Assembly: GCA_029263125.1 (NCBI GenBank)
Contig: JAJCYD010000007.1
Span: 62,001-126,000 of the forward strand
Source: Solirubrobacteraceae bacterium
GTDB lineage: Bacteria > Actinomycetota > Thermoleophilia > Solirubrobacterales > Solirubrobacteraceae
Direction: 5' to 3'
Length of the DNA: 64,000 nucleotides
The first letter of the stretch is position 1, and each line of letters opens with the position of its first letter. Below, piece by piece: positions 1 to 8,618 of this stretch. Under the pieces are notes generated by a model. It did not search any database. It had not been told where the DNA came from and saw nothing but the letters and a program-made list of their open reading frames with translations. The position numbers were made by a program, and so were the translations under genes.

Positions 1-1
1 C

Positions 2-211
2 GCGGCGACGCAGCCGCTCCCGGGGGCGAGCTATACCGGGCCGCGGGGCTGGCAGGAGATGCGCGGCCACCCCGCCGCCGCAGGGCGCAGCGTGGCGGCA
101 GGCGACGCCGAGAGCGCTCGGCGCCTGTGGGAGCTGTCAGACGAGCTGACCGGGGTGCACTTCCCCGAGTTGGCGCCAAGCTCAGTGGTCGTTCGTGCCC
201 AGCGAGGGTGA
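2..211 (+). CDS. Short-chain dehydrogenase/reductase, C-terminal fragment
   Basis: This open frame enters from the left edge and stops at TGA 209-211, giving 69 residues of a C-terminus. The end is typical of NAD(P)-dependent short-chain dehydrogenases of the retinol-dehydrogenase / protochlorophyllide-reductase-like group: a Y-T-G-P turn is followed by an amphipathic helix with the LWELSDELTGV pattern. The catalytic Tyr-Lys and the Rossmann fold lie outside the window, so the substrate cannot be guessed. It converges on the VTT-domain gene on the minus strand, with a strong inverted repeat between them. Confidence 0.6.
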   Translation, partial: AATQPLPGASYTGPRGWQEMRGHPAAAGRSVAAGDAESARRLWELSDELTGVHFPELAPSSVVVRAQRG

Positions 212-262
212 GCGAGCCGACCCGTGCAGTACTGCCGTCTCGACGGGCCTGAGCCTTCGACT

Positions 263-297
263 CGGCAGTTGTGCATCACCTGGATGCACAACTGCCG
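263..297. repeat. Perfect 15-bp inverted repeat between convergent genes
   Basis: CGGCAGTTGTGCATC at 263-277 is followed, after the 5-nt loop ACCTG, by its exact reverse complement at 283-297. A third, direct copy of CGGCAGTTGTGCA lies at 323-335. The site sits between two convergent genes, which fits a bidirectional terminator, but no T-run follows either arm. A protein-binding site or a short dispersed palindromic repeat is equally possible. Confidence 0.7.
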
Positions 298-381
298 GAT
301 CACCGGCCGGCGCGCAACGAGGCGGCAGTTGTGCACGGGAGACGGCGCGGTTGCGCCACGAGTACGTGCCGGCGGCCCGCC

Positions 382-1083
382 CTAACCGAGGACGTCGGAG
401 GGCGCAGCCGGCTTGAACAGCCGGCGGCACACGAACAGCAGGGCCAGCAGCACGGCGACGGCGAGCCACAGCCGCCAATCGGTCACGCTCACCGTCTGAA
501 GGCGGCTGCCGAGGAAGGCGACGACGAGCGTGAACGGCGCGATGCCGATGATCGTCGTCCATGCGTATCGCACGCGCGGCACCTCGGTGATGCCGGCGAC
601 GTAGCAGACGGCGTTGAACGGGATCAGCGGCAGGAAGCGTGCGGCGATCAGGCCGGTCGCGCCGCCTCGCCGCACCCACGCCTCGGCCGATGCCAGGCGC
701 CGGGGGCCGAGCACGCGGCGCGTCGCGCTCCGGCCGACGCCGCGTGCGAGCTCGTAGGCGAGCAGCGCGGTGAGAAACCAGCTCAGCATCATCAGCCCCC
801 AGCCGAGGCCGAAGCCGTAGACGTAGCCCGCGGCGGCGGTCGTGATCTCTGCCGGATACGGAACGAGCGCATGCGTCAGCACGAGCGCCAGCAGCACGAG
901 CGCTCCCACGATGCCCAGCGCCTGCGTGCGCGAGCGCACGAGCGCCCCGTCGCCCTCGATCGCGGCGGCCATGATGTCGCGCAGCGGCCCGACGAACCAG
1001 AACGAGAGGGCGAGCACGACGAGCAACGCGACCGTCGCGGCGAGCACCGGCCATGCGGTTCCCTTGGTCGTGATCGCGGTCAT
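382..1083 (-). CDS. VTT-domain (TVP38/TMEM64, DedA-like) membrane protein
   Basis: This is a 233-residue integral membrane protein with about six hydrophobic segments. The central part carries the features of the VTT (SNARE-associated) domain: a re-entrant stretch rich in Gly and Ala (AAGYVYGFGLGWG), the conserved FLPLIPFN motif around residues 150-158, and a second hydrophobic hairpin. DedA and TVP38 family members are implicated in lipid flipping and membrane homeostasis. The specific role here is unknown. The start ATG lies 49 bp downstream of the asd stop on the same strand, so it may be the last gene of that transcript. Confidence 0.8.
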   Translation of the reverse strand: MTAITTKGTAWPVLAATVALLVVLALSFWFVGPLRDIMAAAIEGDGALVRSRTQALGIVGALVLLALVLTHALVPYPAEITTAAAGYVYGFGLGWGLMMLSWFLTALLAYELARGVGRSATRRVLGPRRLASAEAWVRRGGATGLIAARFLPLIPFNAVCYVAGITEVPRVRYAWTTIIGIAPFTLVVAFLGSRLQTVSVTDWRLWLAVAVLLALLFVCRRLFKPAAPSDVLG

Positions 1084-1132
1084 GGGCGAGTCGGCGAACG
1101 CGGGGAAGCGGCGAGCCCGCGCGTCCTGGGGG

Positions 1133-2185
1133 TCAGGAGACCGGCGCGCCGACGAGGCCGCGCTCCAGCAGCGCCTCGGCGAGCTGCACGGTGTTCAGCG
1201 CGGCGCCCTTGAGCAGGTTGTCGCCGACGACGAAGAAGCTCAGGCTGCGCGGATCGGCGAGGTCGCGTCGAACGCGCCCGACGGCGACCTCGTCGCGGCC
1301 GGCGTAGGCCAGCGGCGTGGGCACCTCGTCGACGACGAGGTTGGGGAAGGCGCGCAGCAGCTCCAGCGCGCGGTCGACGTCGACCTCCTGGGAGAACGTC
1401 GCGCGGACCGCGACGCCGTGGCCGACCATCACCGGCACGCGCACGCACGTCGGCGAGACGGCGAGATCGGGGATCGCGAGGATCTTGCGCGACTCGTCGC
1501 GAAGCTTGAGCTCCTCGTCGGTGTAGCCGTCCGCGCCGAGCGCGCCGAGCAGCGGGACGACGTTGAAGGCCAGCGTCGCGGCGTGCACCCGGTGCTCCAC
1601 CTTCGCGGCAGCGGCCGCGCCGTCGTCGCAGAGCTGCGCCACGTCGGCGGCCAGCGGCACGACCTGTCGGGCAAGCTCGTCGATGCCGCTCTGCCCCGCG
1701 CCGCCGGCAGCCTGGTAGCTCGTCGCGACGATCGCGCGCAGGTCGAAGCCGTCGTGCAGCGCCTTCAGCGGCAGCATCGCGACCATCGTCGTGCAGTTCG
1801 GGTTGGCGACGATCCCGTCGTGGGAGTCCAGCGCGCCGGGGTTGACCTCCGACACGACGAGCGGGATGTCGGGGTCCTTGCGAAACGCGCTGGAGTTGTC
1901 GACGACGACCGCGCCGCAGTCGGCGAAGCGCCGCGCCCATTCGCGCGAGCGCGTGGCTCCCGCCGAGAACAGCGCGATGTCAAAGCCCTGGATGTTCTCC
2001 TCGGTGAGCGCCGCCACGACCAGACCGCCGTCCAGCTCGCGCCCGAGCGATCGTTCGGAGGCGAACGGGACGATCTCCGACGCCGGAAAGCCACGGTCGC
2101 GCAGCAGCCGCAGCATGACCGTGCCGACGGCGCCGGTGGCGCCGACGACCGCGACGCGCAGGGAGGGCGGGGACGAGCCGGTCAT
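1133..2185 (-). CDS. asd: Aspartate-semialdehyde dehydrogenase
   Basis: It reduces beta-aspartyl phosphate to aspartate semialdehyde with NADPH, the second step toward lysine, threonine, methionine and diaminopimelate. The 350-residue protein has the usual length. It opens with the nucleotide-binding GATGAVG loop (residues 15-21) and carries the active-site NPNCTT motif with Cys131. A conserved GQSG/ELARQV region follows, and a His-bearing RVPVMVGHG segment near residue 240. Its start overlaps the stop of the ACT-domain gene by four bases (ATGA), so the two are translationally coupled. The aspartate kinase lies further along the same strand, beyond the lysyl-tRNA synthetase gene. Confidence 0.95.
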   Translation of the reverse strand: MTGSSPPSLRVAVVGATGAVGTVMLRLLRDRGFPASEIVPFASERSLGRELDGGLVVAALTEENIQGFDIALFSAGATRSREWARRFADCGAVVVDNSSAFRKDPDIPLVVSEVNPGALDSHDGIVANPNCTTMVAMLPLKALHDGFDLRAIVATSYQAAGGAGQSGIDELARQVVPLAADVAQLCDDGAAAAAKVEHRVHAATLAFNVVPLLGALGADGYTDEELKLRDESRKILAIPDLAVSPTCVRVPVMVGHGVAVRATFSQEVDVDRALELLRAFPNLVVDEVPTPLAYAGRDEVAVGRVRRDLADPRSLSFFVVGDNLLKGAALNTVQLAEALLERGLVGAPVS

Positions 2186-2703
2186 GCGAACTCGCCGAAC
2201 GGGCGCTCGGGCCGGATCGTGTCGGGGCCGGCAAGCTCGAAGGCGCTGTGCAGCGCGCGAACCGCGCCCGGCACGCGGTCACCCGCGATGACGCAGGAGA
2301 TCTTGATCGGCGAGGTGGCGATCATCTCGATGTTGACGCCCTCGTCGCCGAGCACGGTGAAGACCTTGGCGGCAACGCTCGGGTGCGACTTCATCCCGGC
2401 CCCGATGACGGACACCTTGCCCATCACCTCGTCGCTGGAGGCGTGCAGCCCCAACTCGCGCTCCAGCGGGGCGAGCGCCTCGCGCGCGACATCCAGTTGC
2501 GAGCGCGGGATCGTCACCGAGATGTCCGCACGCTCACCCGCGGTGATCGGCTCGTTCTGGATGATCATGTCGATGTTCACGGCGCTGTCGGCGAGCACCG
2601 TGGCGATCCGCCCGGCGATGCCCGGGGTGTGGGGCACGTCCTTCAGCGTGAGGCGAGCCTCTTCGGTGGAGTGCGTGACGGCGGTGATGAGCGGCTGCTC
2701 CAT
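2182..2703 (-). CDS. Free-standing ACT-domain protein, aspartate kinase beta-subunit-like
   Basis: This 173-residue protein lacks any kinase domain and consists of a tandem ACT regulatory module. It aligns along its length with the C-terminal half of the LysC encoded at 4447-5661: both share [49 protein letters not shown] and MIATSP-KIS segments. ACT pairs of this kind bind lysine and/or threonine and inhibit aspartate kinase. In Bacillus and Corynebacterium the equivalent beta subunit comes from an internal start in lysC, whereas here it is a separate diverged gene. The Met at 2703 was chosen because the open frame beyond it runs into the divergent lysyl-tRNA synthetase gene. Confidence 0.85.
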   Translation of the reverse strand: MEQPLITAVTHSTEEARLTLKDVPHTPGIAGRIATVLADSAVNIDMIIQNEPITAGERADISVTIPRSQLDVAREALAPLERELGLHASSDEVMGKVSVIGAGMKSHPSVAAKVFTVLGDEGVNIEMIATSPIKISCVIAGDRVPGAVRALHSAFELAGPDTIRPERPFGEFA

Positions 2704-2740
2704 GGGCCACGAACGGTACCGGAGGCTAGGCTCACGAATC

Positions 2741-4432
2741 GTGAATTCCGCCTCGAACACGTCGCCGGCCGACCCGCCGGAGGTCCGCGCCGCGGTCTGG
2801 AGCGAGCGGCTGGCCGCGGAGACCGCTGACCGCGGCGGCGGGTCCGCCGCGCCGATCGTCTGCGCGTCGGGCATCTCGCCGTCGGGGCCCATCCACATGG
2901 GCAACCTGCGCGAGGTGTTCACGACGCACCTCGTCGCCGAGGCGCTGCGCTCGGCCGGCCACGAGGTCGTGCACCTGCACTCCTGGGATGACTACGACCG
3001 CCTGCGCAAGGTCCCGGCGGGCGTCGGCGCCCGCTTTGAGGAGCACATCGGCCGCCCGCTCGCGCAGATCCCCGACCCGTGGGACCCCGAGGCCGGCTCC
3101 TACGCCGAGCACTGGATGAGCGAGTTCACCGGCGCCCTCAGCGTGCTCGGCATCGAGCTGCACGAGGTTCGCCAGTCCGAGCGCTATCCGGCGGGCGACT
3201 ACAACGCCGCGATCCGCCGCGCGATGGACGAGCGGGAGCTGATCTTCGACACGCTCGCCGCCCAGCAGACGTCGGCGCGACACGACAAACCGCTGGAGGA
3301 CCGCCGCCGCGAGTACTTTCCGTTCAAGCCCTTCTGCGCCGCGTGCGGGCGCGACGACACGCAGGTCAGCGCGTACGCCGACGAGACCGTGACCTACCGC
3401 TGCCGCTGCGGTCACGCCGCCACGATGAGCCTCGCCGATGGCGATCCGATCGCCGGCAAGCTCGTGTGGAAGGTCGACTGGCCGATGCGCTGGGCGCACG
3501 AGGGCGTGGCCTTCGAGCCCGCGGGGGAGGACCACCACGCGCCGACCGGCAGCTTCACCGTCGGGCGCACGCTCGTGCGCGACGTGTACGGCGCGCGGGC
3601 TCCCCACTCGACGGTCTACTCGTTCGTGACGCTCGCCGGCATGGGCGGCAAGATGTCCGGCTCGGCGGGCTCTGCGGCCGTGCCGTCCGCGGCGCTGGCG
3701 GTGCTGGAGCCGGCGATCGTGCGCTGGCTGTACATCCGCCGCCTGCCGTCGCAGTCCTTTCAGATCGACCTCTCGGCCAGGGGCGTGCAGAAGCTCTACG
3801 ACGAGTGGGACCGCTTCGTCTCCGCGGCCACCGGACCGGAGGCGGGCGACAGCGACGTGGCGATGCTCGACCTGGCGACGCGCACCTCGGCGGGCAGCGT
3901 CGCGAGCGCGCGGCGACGGGTGTCGTTTCGGCTGCTGGCCGCGGTCGCCGACCTCACGCAGGGCAACCGCGAGCAGATTGCCCGGATCATCGCCCAGCAC
4001 CTCGACGGCGCAGCGCTGCCGCCGGCAGGGCAGCTGCTCGACGAGCTCGAGCCGCGCTTGGCCTGCGCGCTGGGCTATGTCGAGCGCCTGCCCGCCGAGC
4101 AGCGCACGACGCTGCGCGAGGACTTCGACGCCGCGACGTGGGATGCCCTCGACGAGACGACACGCGACGGCGTCAGAGCGCTCACGGGCGAGATGGATGA
4201 GTCATGGACGCTCGACGGCCTGACGGCGCTGGTGTACGCGGTCCCGAAGGTCATGCTCGGCCTGCCGCGCGACGCGCCGCCCGACCCCGAGCTCAAGGCC
4301 GCTCAGCGCAGCTTCTTCAAGGCGCTCTACCAACTGCTGTGCGCCAGCGACACCGGCCCGCGCCTGCCGACGCTGATGCTGTCGATCGGCTCGCAGCGCA
4401 CCCGCAAGCTGCTCGGCGCCGAGCCGGAGTAG
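2741..4432 (+). CDS. lysS: Class I lysyl-tRNA synthetase
   Basis: It charges tRNA-Lys with lysine. The 563-residue protein is the class I (archaeal/spirochaete-type) enzyme, unrelated to the common class II LysRS. The HIGH-like motif is PIHMGN (residues 50-55) and the KMSKS motif is K304-M-S-G-S308. A CxxC plus CRCGH knuckle lies near residues 205-230, and an alpha-helical anticodon-binding cage forms the C-terminus. The GTG at 2741 was chosen because it is the first start after the divergent ACT-protein gene (37 bp apart). A GGAGG lies at 2721-2725, somewhat far upstream. The gene sits between two lysine-pathway genes on the other strand. Whether a class II LysRS also exists cannot be seen here. 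Confidence 0.93.
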   Translation: MNSASNTSPADPPEVRAAVWSERLAAETADRGGGSAAPIVCASGISPSGPIHMGNLREVFTTHLVAEALRSAGHEVVHLHSWDDYDRLRKVPAGVGARFEEHIGRPLAQIPDPWDPEAGSYAEHWMSEFTGALSVLGIELHEVRQSERYPAGDYNAAIRRAMDERELIFDTLAAQQTSARHDKPLEDRRREYFPFKPFCAACGRDDTQVSAYADETVTYRCRCGHAATMSLADGDPIAGKLVWKVDWPMRWAHEGVAFEPAGEDHHAPTGSFTVGRTLVRDVYGARAPHSTVYSFVTLAGMGGKMSGSAGSAAVPSAALAVLEPAIVRWLYIRRLPSQSFQIDLSARGVQKLYDEWDRFVSAATGPEAGDSDVAMLDLATRTSAGSVASARRRVSFRLLAAVADLTQGNREQIARIIAQHLDGAALPPAGQLLDELEPRLACALGYVERLPAEQRTTLREDFDAATWDALDETTRDGVRALTGEMDESWTLDGLTALVYAVPKVMLGLPRDAPPDPELKAAQRSFFKALYQLLCASDTGPRLPTLMLSIGSQRTRKLLGAEPE

Positions 4433-4446
4433 GCGGCGGACAGCCC

Positions 4447-5661
4447 CTACGTCAAGAAGGTCGCGTGCAGCGCCCGCACGGCGTCGGTCACCCGGTCCCT
4501 CGCGACGATGCAGGAGATCTTCACCGGCGACGTGGCGATCATCTGGATGTTGATCTGCTCGGCGCCGAGCGTCGAGAAGACCTTCGCGGCGACGCCCGCC
4601 TGCGTCTTCATGCCCTCGCCGATGACCGACACCTTGCCGACCGACTCGTCGGTGTGGATCTCGATGGCGAGCTCCTCCGTCAGCACCCGCAGCGCCGCGA
4701 GCGCGATGCGCAGGTCCTCCTGCGGGACGGTGAACGACATGTCCGCCCCGGCGCCCGCGGTCACCGGCTCGTTCTGGATGATCATGTCGATGTTGACGTT
4801 CGCCTCCGCGAGCACGGTGGCGATCCGGCCTGCCATGCCCGGCGCGTCGGGGACGTGCTGGAGCGTGACGCGGGCATCGTCGGTCGAATGCGTCACGGCG
4901 GTGATGGCGGGGCGCGGCGCGGTGTCCTCGCCGTCTCCCACGACGGTGCCGGGCGCGTCGGAGAAGCTCGAACGGCAGTGGATCCGCACGCCATGGGTGC
5001 GGGCGTACTCGACGGAGCGCAGCTGCAGGACACCGGCGCCGGAGGCGGACATCTCGAGCATCTCCTCGAAGGACACGGTGGCCAGCTTGCGCGCATCGGC
5101 GACGACGCGGGGGTCGGCGCTGAAGACGCCCGCGACGTCCGTGTAGATCTCACAGACGTCGGCGCCGATCGCCGCGGCCAGGGCGACCGCGGTCGTGTCC
5201 GAGCCGCCGCGGCCGAGCGTCGTGACGTCCTTGGCCGTCGAGACGCCCTGGAAGCCGGCGACGAGCACGATCGAGTCCTCGTCGAGGGCGACGCGGATCC
5301 GTTCGGCGCGGACGTCTAGGATCCGCGCCTTCGTATGCGACGTGTCTGTCACGATCCCGGCCTGTGAGCCGGTCAGGGATATCGCGCGGTGGCCGAGGTC
5401 GTTGATCGCCATAGCGCACAACGCACATGACTGGCGCTCGCCGGTGGACAGCAGCATGTCCATCTCGCGTGGATCCGGCTGCGCTGAGATCTCCTGCGCC
5501 TCGGCGATCAGCGCATCGGTGGTCTTCCCCCGCGCGCTCAGCACCGCCACGACGTGGTTGCCGGCTTCGCGCTTGGCGACGATCCGCTGCGCGGCGCGCT
5601 TGAGGCGCTCGGGGTCCGCCACGGAGGTGCCGCCGAACTTCATCACCACGGTTGGAGTCAT
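4447..5661 (-). CDS. lysC: Aspartate kinase
   Basis: It phosphorylates L-aspartate, the committed step of the aspartate family. The 404-residue protein begins with the amino-acid-kinase signature KFGGTS at residues 8-13. It contains the STGERQS and [13 protein letters not shown] motifs of the active site and ends in a tandem ACT module (about residues 265-404) that mediates feedback inhibition. The start ATG at 5661 is supported by the position of the K-F-G-G motif, and 21 bp separate it from the divergent GH3-like gene. Longer open frame upstream runs through that gene and is not used. The ACT half is closely similar to the separate ACT protein at 2182-2703. Confidence 0.96.
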   Translation of the reverse strand: MTPTVVMKFGGTSVADPERLKRAAQRIVAKREAGNHVVAVLSARGKTTDALIAEAQEISAQPDPREMDMLLSTGERQSCALCAMAINDLGHRAISLTGSQAGIVTDTSHTKARILDVRAERIRVALDEDSIVLVAGFQGVSTAKDVTTLGRGGSDTTAVALAAAIGADVCEIYTDVAGVFSADPRVVADARKLATVSFEEMLEMSASGAGVLQLRSVEYARTHGVRIHCRSSFSDAPGTVVGDGEDTAPRPAITAVTHSTDDARVTLQHVPDAPGMAGRIATVLAEANVNIDMIIQNEPVTAGAGADMSFTVPQEDLRIALAALRVLTEELAIEIHTDESVGKVSVIGEGMKTQAGVAAKVFSTLGAEQINIQMIATSPVKISCIVARDRVTDAVRALHATFLT

Positions 5662-5682
5662 GACCGGCCCGGAGGCTAGCGA

Positions 5683-6933
5683 GTGAGGCGCCTCGCCCTC
5701 CTCGGGGCCGCCGTCGCGCTGCTGCTCGGCGGCGGTATCTACCTGCTCTTCCTCCGCGGCGGAGACGACGCGCCGGTCGGCGAGGCCGGCTCGCGCTTCG
5801 GCGACGAGCGTGGCAGCGGGTCCGGCGGCACGCTGATCGACACGCTGGCGGGCGTGCTCGGCGCGCGCGTCGAGACCAAGCCGACCGGCGCCGATCCCGC
5901 GGCGCCGACCGCGGCCGAGCTGCGGCGCGCGCCGCAGGATGCCGTCGCGGGCCTGTTTCTCGTCGGCTTCAGCGGCAAGGACTCCAGCGCCTCGTTCTTC
6001 AAGCGGCTGACCGTTCGGCCCTACGGCGGCGTCGTGCTGAGCCGCTCGAACTACAGCGATCCTCGCCAGCTGTCTTCGCTGACCGAGGCCCTGCAGCGCA
6101 CCGCGCGCGACGCCGGTCATCCCGCGCCGATCATCACCGCGCGCCAGGAGGGCGGAGACTTCAACGCCTTCGGCAACCTCGCGCCGGACGCGCAGGTCGA
6201 CGTCGGCAATGCCGGCAAGGGGATCCGCGACAGCGCGCTGCTGGCCGCGCGCCAGCTCCGCGCGCTCGGCATCGGGATGAACCTCGCGCCCAACGCCGAC
6301 ATCGCGGTGGCGGGGGGGCCCGGCCAGGGGCGCGCCTTCTCCGACCGGCCCGCCAAGGTCAAGAGCGCCGTGGTCTCGTCGGTCTCGGCCTACCGCCAGG
6401 CGAAGGTCGTCGCGGCGGTCGGTCCGTTTCCCGGCGACGGCGGTGCGTCGCAGGATCCCGACGACGGTCCCGCTCCCGTCGGCCTGAGCCTCGACGAGTT
6501 GCGCGCGTCGGACATGGTGCCCTTCGAAGCCGTGGCCACCGGCGCGCGCGCCGTTCCGGCGATCCAGATGTCCAACGCCATCTACGCCGCCTTTGACAGC
6601 GTCACGCCCGCGACGCTGCTGCCCGAAGCCGTCGACGAGCTGCGCGACCGCATCGGCTACGAGGGCATGATCGTCTCAGCCGACCTCGTCGCGACGACGG
6701 CGACCAGCGGCGGCACGGTCGGCGAGGCGGCGATCGCGGCGCTCAACGCCGGCATCGACCTGCTCGTCGTCCCCGGCGGCAGAGCGCAGCAGGACGAGGC
6801 CTACCGCGCCGTCGTGGCGGCGGTGCGCTCGAAGAAGATCGCACCGGACCGCGTCGTCGACGCGCTGAGGCGGATCGCCGCGGTGCGCGGCCTCACCAAG
6901 GACGCCCGGGACCCGCTGAAGCCCGGGGAGTAG
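5683..6933 (+). CDS. Membrane-anchored GH3 N-terminal domain-like protein, degenerate active site
   Basis: This 416-residue protein has an N-terminal hydrophobic segment (residues 3-24), a Gly/Ser-rich linker and a TIM-barrel-like domain. The domain resembles the beta-N-acetylhexosaminidase (NagZ) branch of glycoside hydrolase family 3: [34 protein letters not shown] and a nucleophile-like Asp334 in IVSADL. The NagZ acid/base loop normally reads KHFPGHGxxxxDSH. Here it is GPFPGDG (247-253) followed by ASQDPDDG, so the Lys-His pair and the histidine of the dyad are missing. It may bind rather than cleave peptidoglycan sugars, or use an altered mechanism. The start is GTG. Confidence 0.72.
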   Translation: MRRLALLGAAVALLLGGGIYLLFLRGGDDAPVGEAGSRFGDERGSGSGGTLIDTLAGVLGARVETKPTGADPAAPTAAELRRAPQDAVAGLFLVGFSGKDSSASFFKRLTVRPYGGVVLSRSNYSDPRQLSSLTEALQRTARDAGHPAPIITARQEGGDFNAFGNLAPDAQVDVGNAGKGIRDSALLAARQLRALGIGMNLAPNADIAVAGGPGQGRAFSDRPAKVKSAVVSSVSAYRQAKVVAAVGPFPGDGGASQDPDDGPAPVGLSLDELRASDMVPFEAVATGARAVPAIQMSNAIYAAFDSVTPATLLPEAVDELRDRIGYEGMIVSADLVATTATSGGTVGEAAIAALNAGIDLLVVPGGRAQQDEAYRAVVAAVRSKKIAPDRVVDALRRIAAVRGLTKDARDPLKPGE

Positions 6934-6975
6934 CGGCGCCTCTCGGCGGGTCCGGCGACTCGGCGCTCAGTCAGC

Positions 6976-7839
6976 TCAGCGCACCGTCCGCCGCACAAGC
7001 GTGCTGGCCGAGTCGGCGAGGAACACCATCACCAGCAGGGCGAGCATGAGCGTCGCCGTCTCCGAATACGCGAACAGCCGGATCGAGACGTCGAGCTGCT
7101 GGCCGATGCCGCCCGCCCCGACGAACCCGACGACGGTTGCCGCGCGCAGGTTGCACTCCCACTGATAGAGCGTGAGGGAGAGGATGTTCTGGCGTGCCAG
7201 CGGCCAGGCGCCGAGGCCGATGAGTCCGAAGCGGCCGACACCGAGCAGGCGGATCGCCTCGACGGGGCCCTCGTCGACGGCCTCGATCTGCTCGGCCCAG
7301 AGCTTGCCGAGCAGCCCGCCCGCGTGGACGCCGATCGCCAGCGCGCCCGCGAAGGGCCCAAGTCCGACGGCCGTCACGAAGACCAGCGCCCAGATCAGCT
7401 CCGGCACGGCGCGCAGGAGGTTCAGGACGTTGCGAGCGACCTGGTAGGGGAGCGCGCCGACGGCTCGCCGCCAGCGCGGCAGCCCCGGCGTGCGCGTGAC
7501 GAGCAGGTTCGACGCCGCGAACGGCGTCAGCGGGATCGCGATGACGATGCCGATCACGAGCGCCACGATCGAGATCTGAAACGTGCTCAGCATCGCGTTA
7601 GCGACCTCGGCGAGATAGGAGCCGCTGAGATTGGGATGCAGGAACCCCGAGAGGAACCTGCTCGTGCGCTCCCGCGCAGCCGGATCGGCGAGCAGCCCCG
7701 GATCGGCGCCCGTCCCGCGCGCGCTCCAGATCACGAGCAGGGCCAGGACCGTTCCGAACCCCAGGCGGCCCATCCACCGCCGTCCGCCGCGAGATTGAAC
7801 GCCGGTCGGCGGGCGCCCCGGCATCGTGGCGGGACCCAT
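6976..7839 (-). CDS. phnE: Phosphonate-type ABC transporter permease
   Basis: This 287-residue inner-membrane permease has about six transmembrane helices and the PhnE/BPD-transport domain. The typical signature appears as RAVPELIWALVFV, followed by the EAA-like loop EAIRLLGVGRFGLIGLGAWP, which contacts the ATPase, and VVGFVGAGGIGQQL near the C-terminus. Its start overlaps the phnC stop (TGATG), so the products are made in a coupled way. The last gene of a phnD-phnC-phnE transport operon for phosphonate, phosphite or a similar oxyanion. No phosphonate-degrading genes lie nearby. Confidence 0.9.
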   Translation of the reverse strand: MGPATMPGRPPTGVQSRGGRRWMGRLGFGTVLALLVIWSARGTGADPGLLADPAARERTSRFLSGFLHPNLSGSYLAEVANAMLSTFQISIVALVIGIVIAIPLTPFAASNLLVTRTPGLPRWRRAVGALPYQVARNVLNLLRAVPELIWALVFVTAVGLGPFAGALAIGVHAGGLLGKLWAEQIEAVDEGPVEAIRLLGVGRFGLIGLGAWPLARQNILSLTLYQWECNLRAATVVGFVGAGGIGQQLDVSIRLFAYSETATLMLALLVMVFLADSASTLVRRTVR

Positions 7840-8618
7840 CAGGTCGCGGCGGCAGGCGCGAGATCGCCTGCGCGGGCGTAGGCCGCGCGGACGACGTCAT
7901 CGCCGCACCTCGAGGATGGCCCGTCGTAGACGACCTGGCCGCGGGCGAGCGCGACCACGCGGTCGGCCTGCCGGGCAACGTCGATGTCGTGGGTGGCGAG
8001 CAGCAGCGTGGATCCGTTGTCGCCCGACAGCGCTCGCAGCGCGCCGAGCACGAGCGCGGCCGAGCGCTCATCCACGGACGCCGTCGGCTCGTCGGCGAGG
8101 ATCAGTCCGGGGCGCTGGACGAGCAGGCGACACACGGCCGCTCGCTGGCGCTCGCCCCCGGACAGCTCTCCGATCCTGGCCTCGGCGAGGTGCTCGATCT
8201 CCAGTGTCCTCAGCGCGCGGCGACACGACGCCTGCACCCGCGGACCGCCGCCGCGCACCGCCAGCGCGAGCGCCGCAAGCGCTCCGGCGTCGGCGAGCGT
8301 GCCGATCTCCACGTTGCGCATGACCGTCGAGCCGTCGACGAGATCGCCACGCTGGTGGATCGTGCCGATGCGCCGTCGCAGCGTGCGGACCTCGGAGAGG
8401 CTCAGGGCCGCGATGTCGGCGCCGTCGATGCTCACGCGTCCGCCACTGGTGACCAGGCCGCGCGTCAGCAGGCGAAAGAGGGTCGACTTCCCCGCTCCCG
8501 ACGCCCCGATCACGGCCACCATGTCGCCCGATCGGATACGCACGTCGACACCGTTCAGCGCCGGCGGACCGCCCCGACGGTAGCTGACGCTGACCCCGCC
8601 GCTGAGCTCGACGCGCAC
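7839..8618 (-). CDS. phnC: Phosphonate-type ABC transporter ATP-binding protein
   Basis: This 259-residue ATPase of the PhnC group energises uptake. It has Walker A GASGAGKST (about residues 38-46), a Q-loop, the ABC signature LSGGERQR and Walker B LILADEPTASVDE. The start is the GTG at 8618, which overlaps the TAG stop of phnD, and the ATG-initiated phnE overlaps its own stop. The open frame extends about 60 codons further upstream, but that stretch lies within phnD and is not conserved, so it is excluded. Confidence 0.92.
   Translation of the reverse strand: MRVELSGGVSVSYRRGGPPALNGVDVRIRSGDMVAVIGASGAGKSTLFRLLTRGLVTSGGRVSIDGADIAALSLSEVRTLRRRIGTIHQRGDLVDGSTVMRNVEIGTLADAGALAALALAVRGGGPRVQASCRRALRTLEIEHLAEARIGELSGGERQRAAVCRLLVQRPGLILADEPTASVDERSAALVLGALRALSGDNGSTLLLATHDIDVARQADRVVALARGQVVYDGPSSRCGDDVVRAAYARAGDLAPAAAT

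Noticed and set aside
842-2740. Long plus-strand open frame upstream of and continuous with lysS
   Set aside because: It is antisense to asd and the ACT protein, has Arg/Ala-rich or low-complexity composition, and only becomes protein-like at the GTG at 2741.
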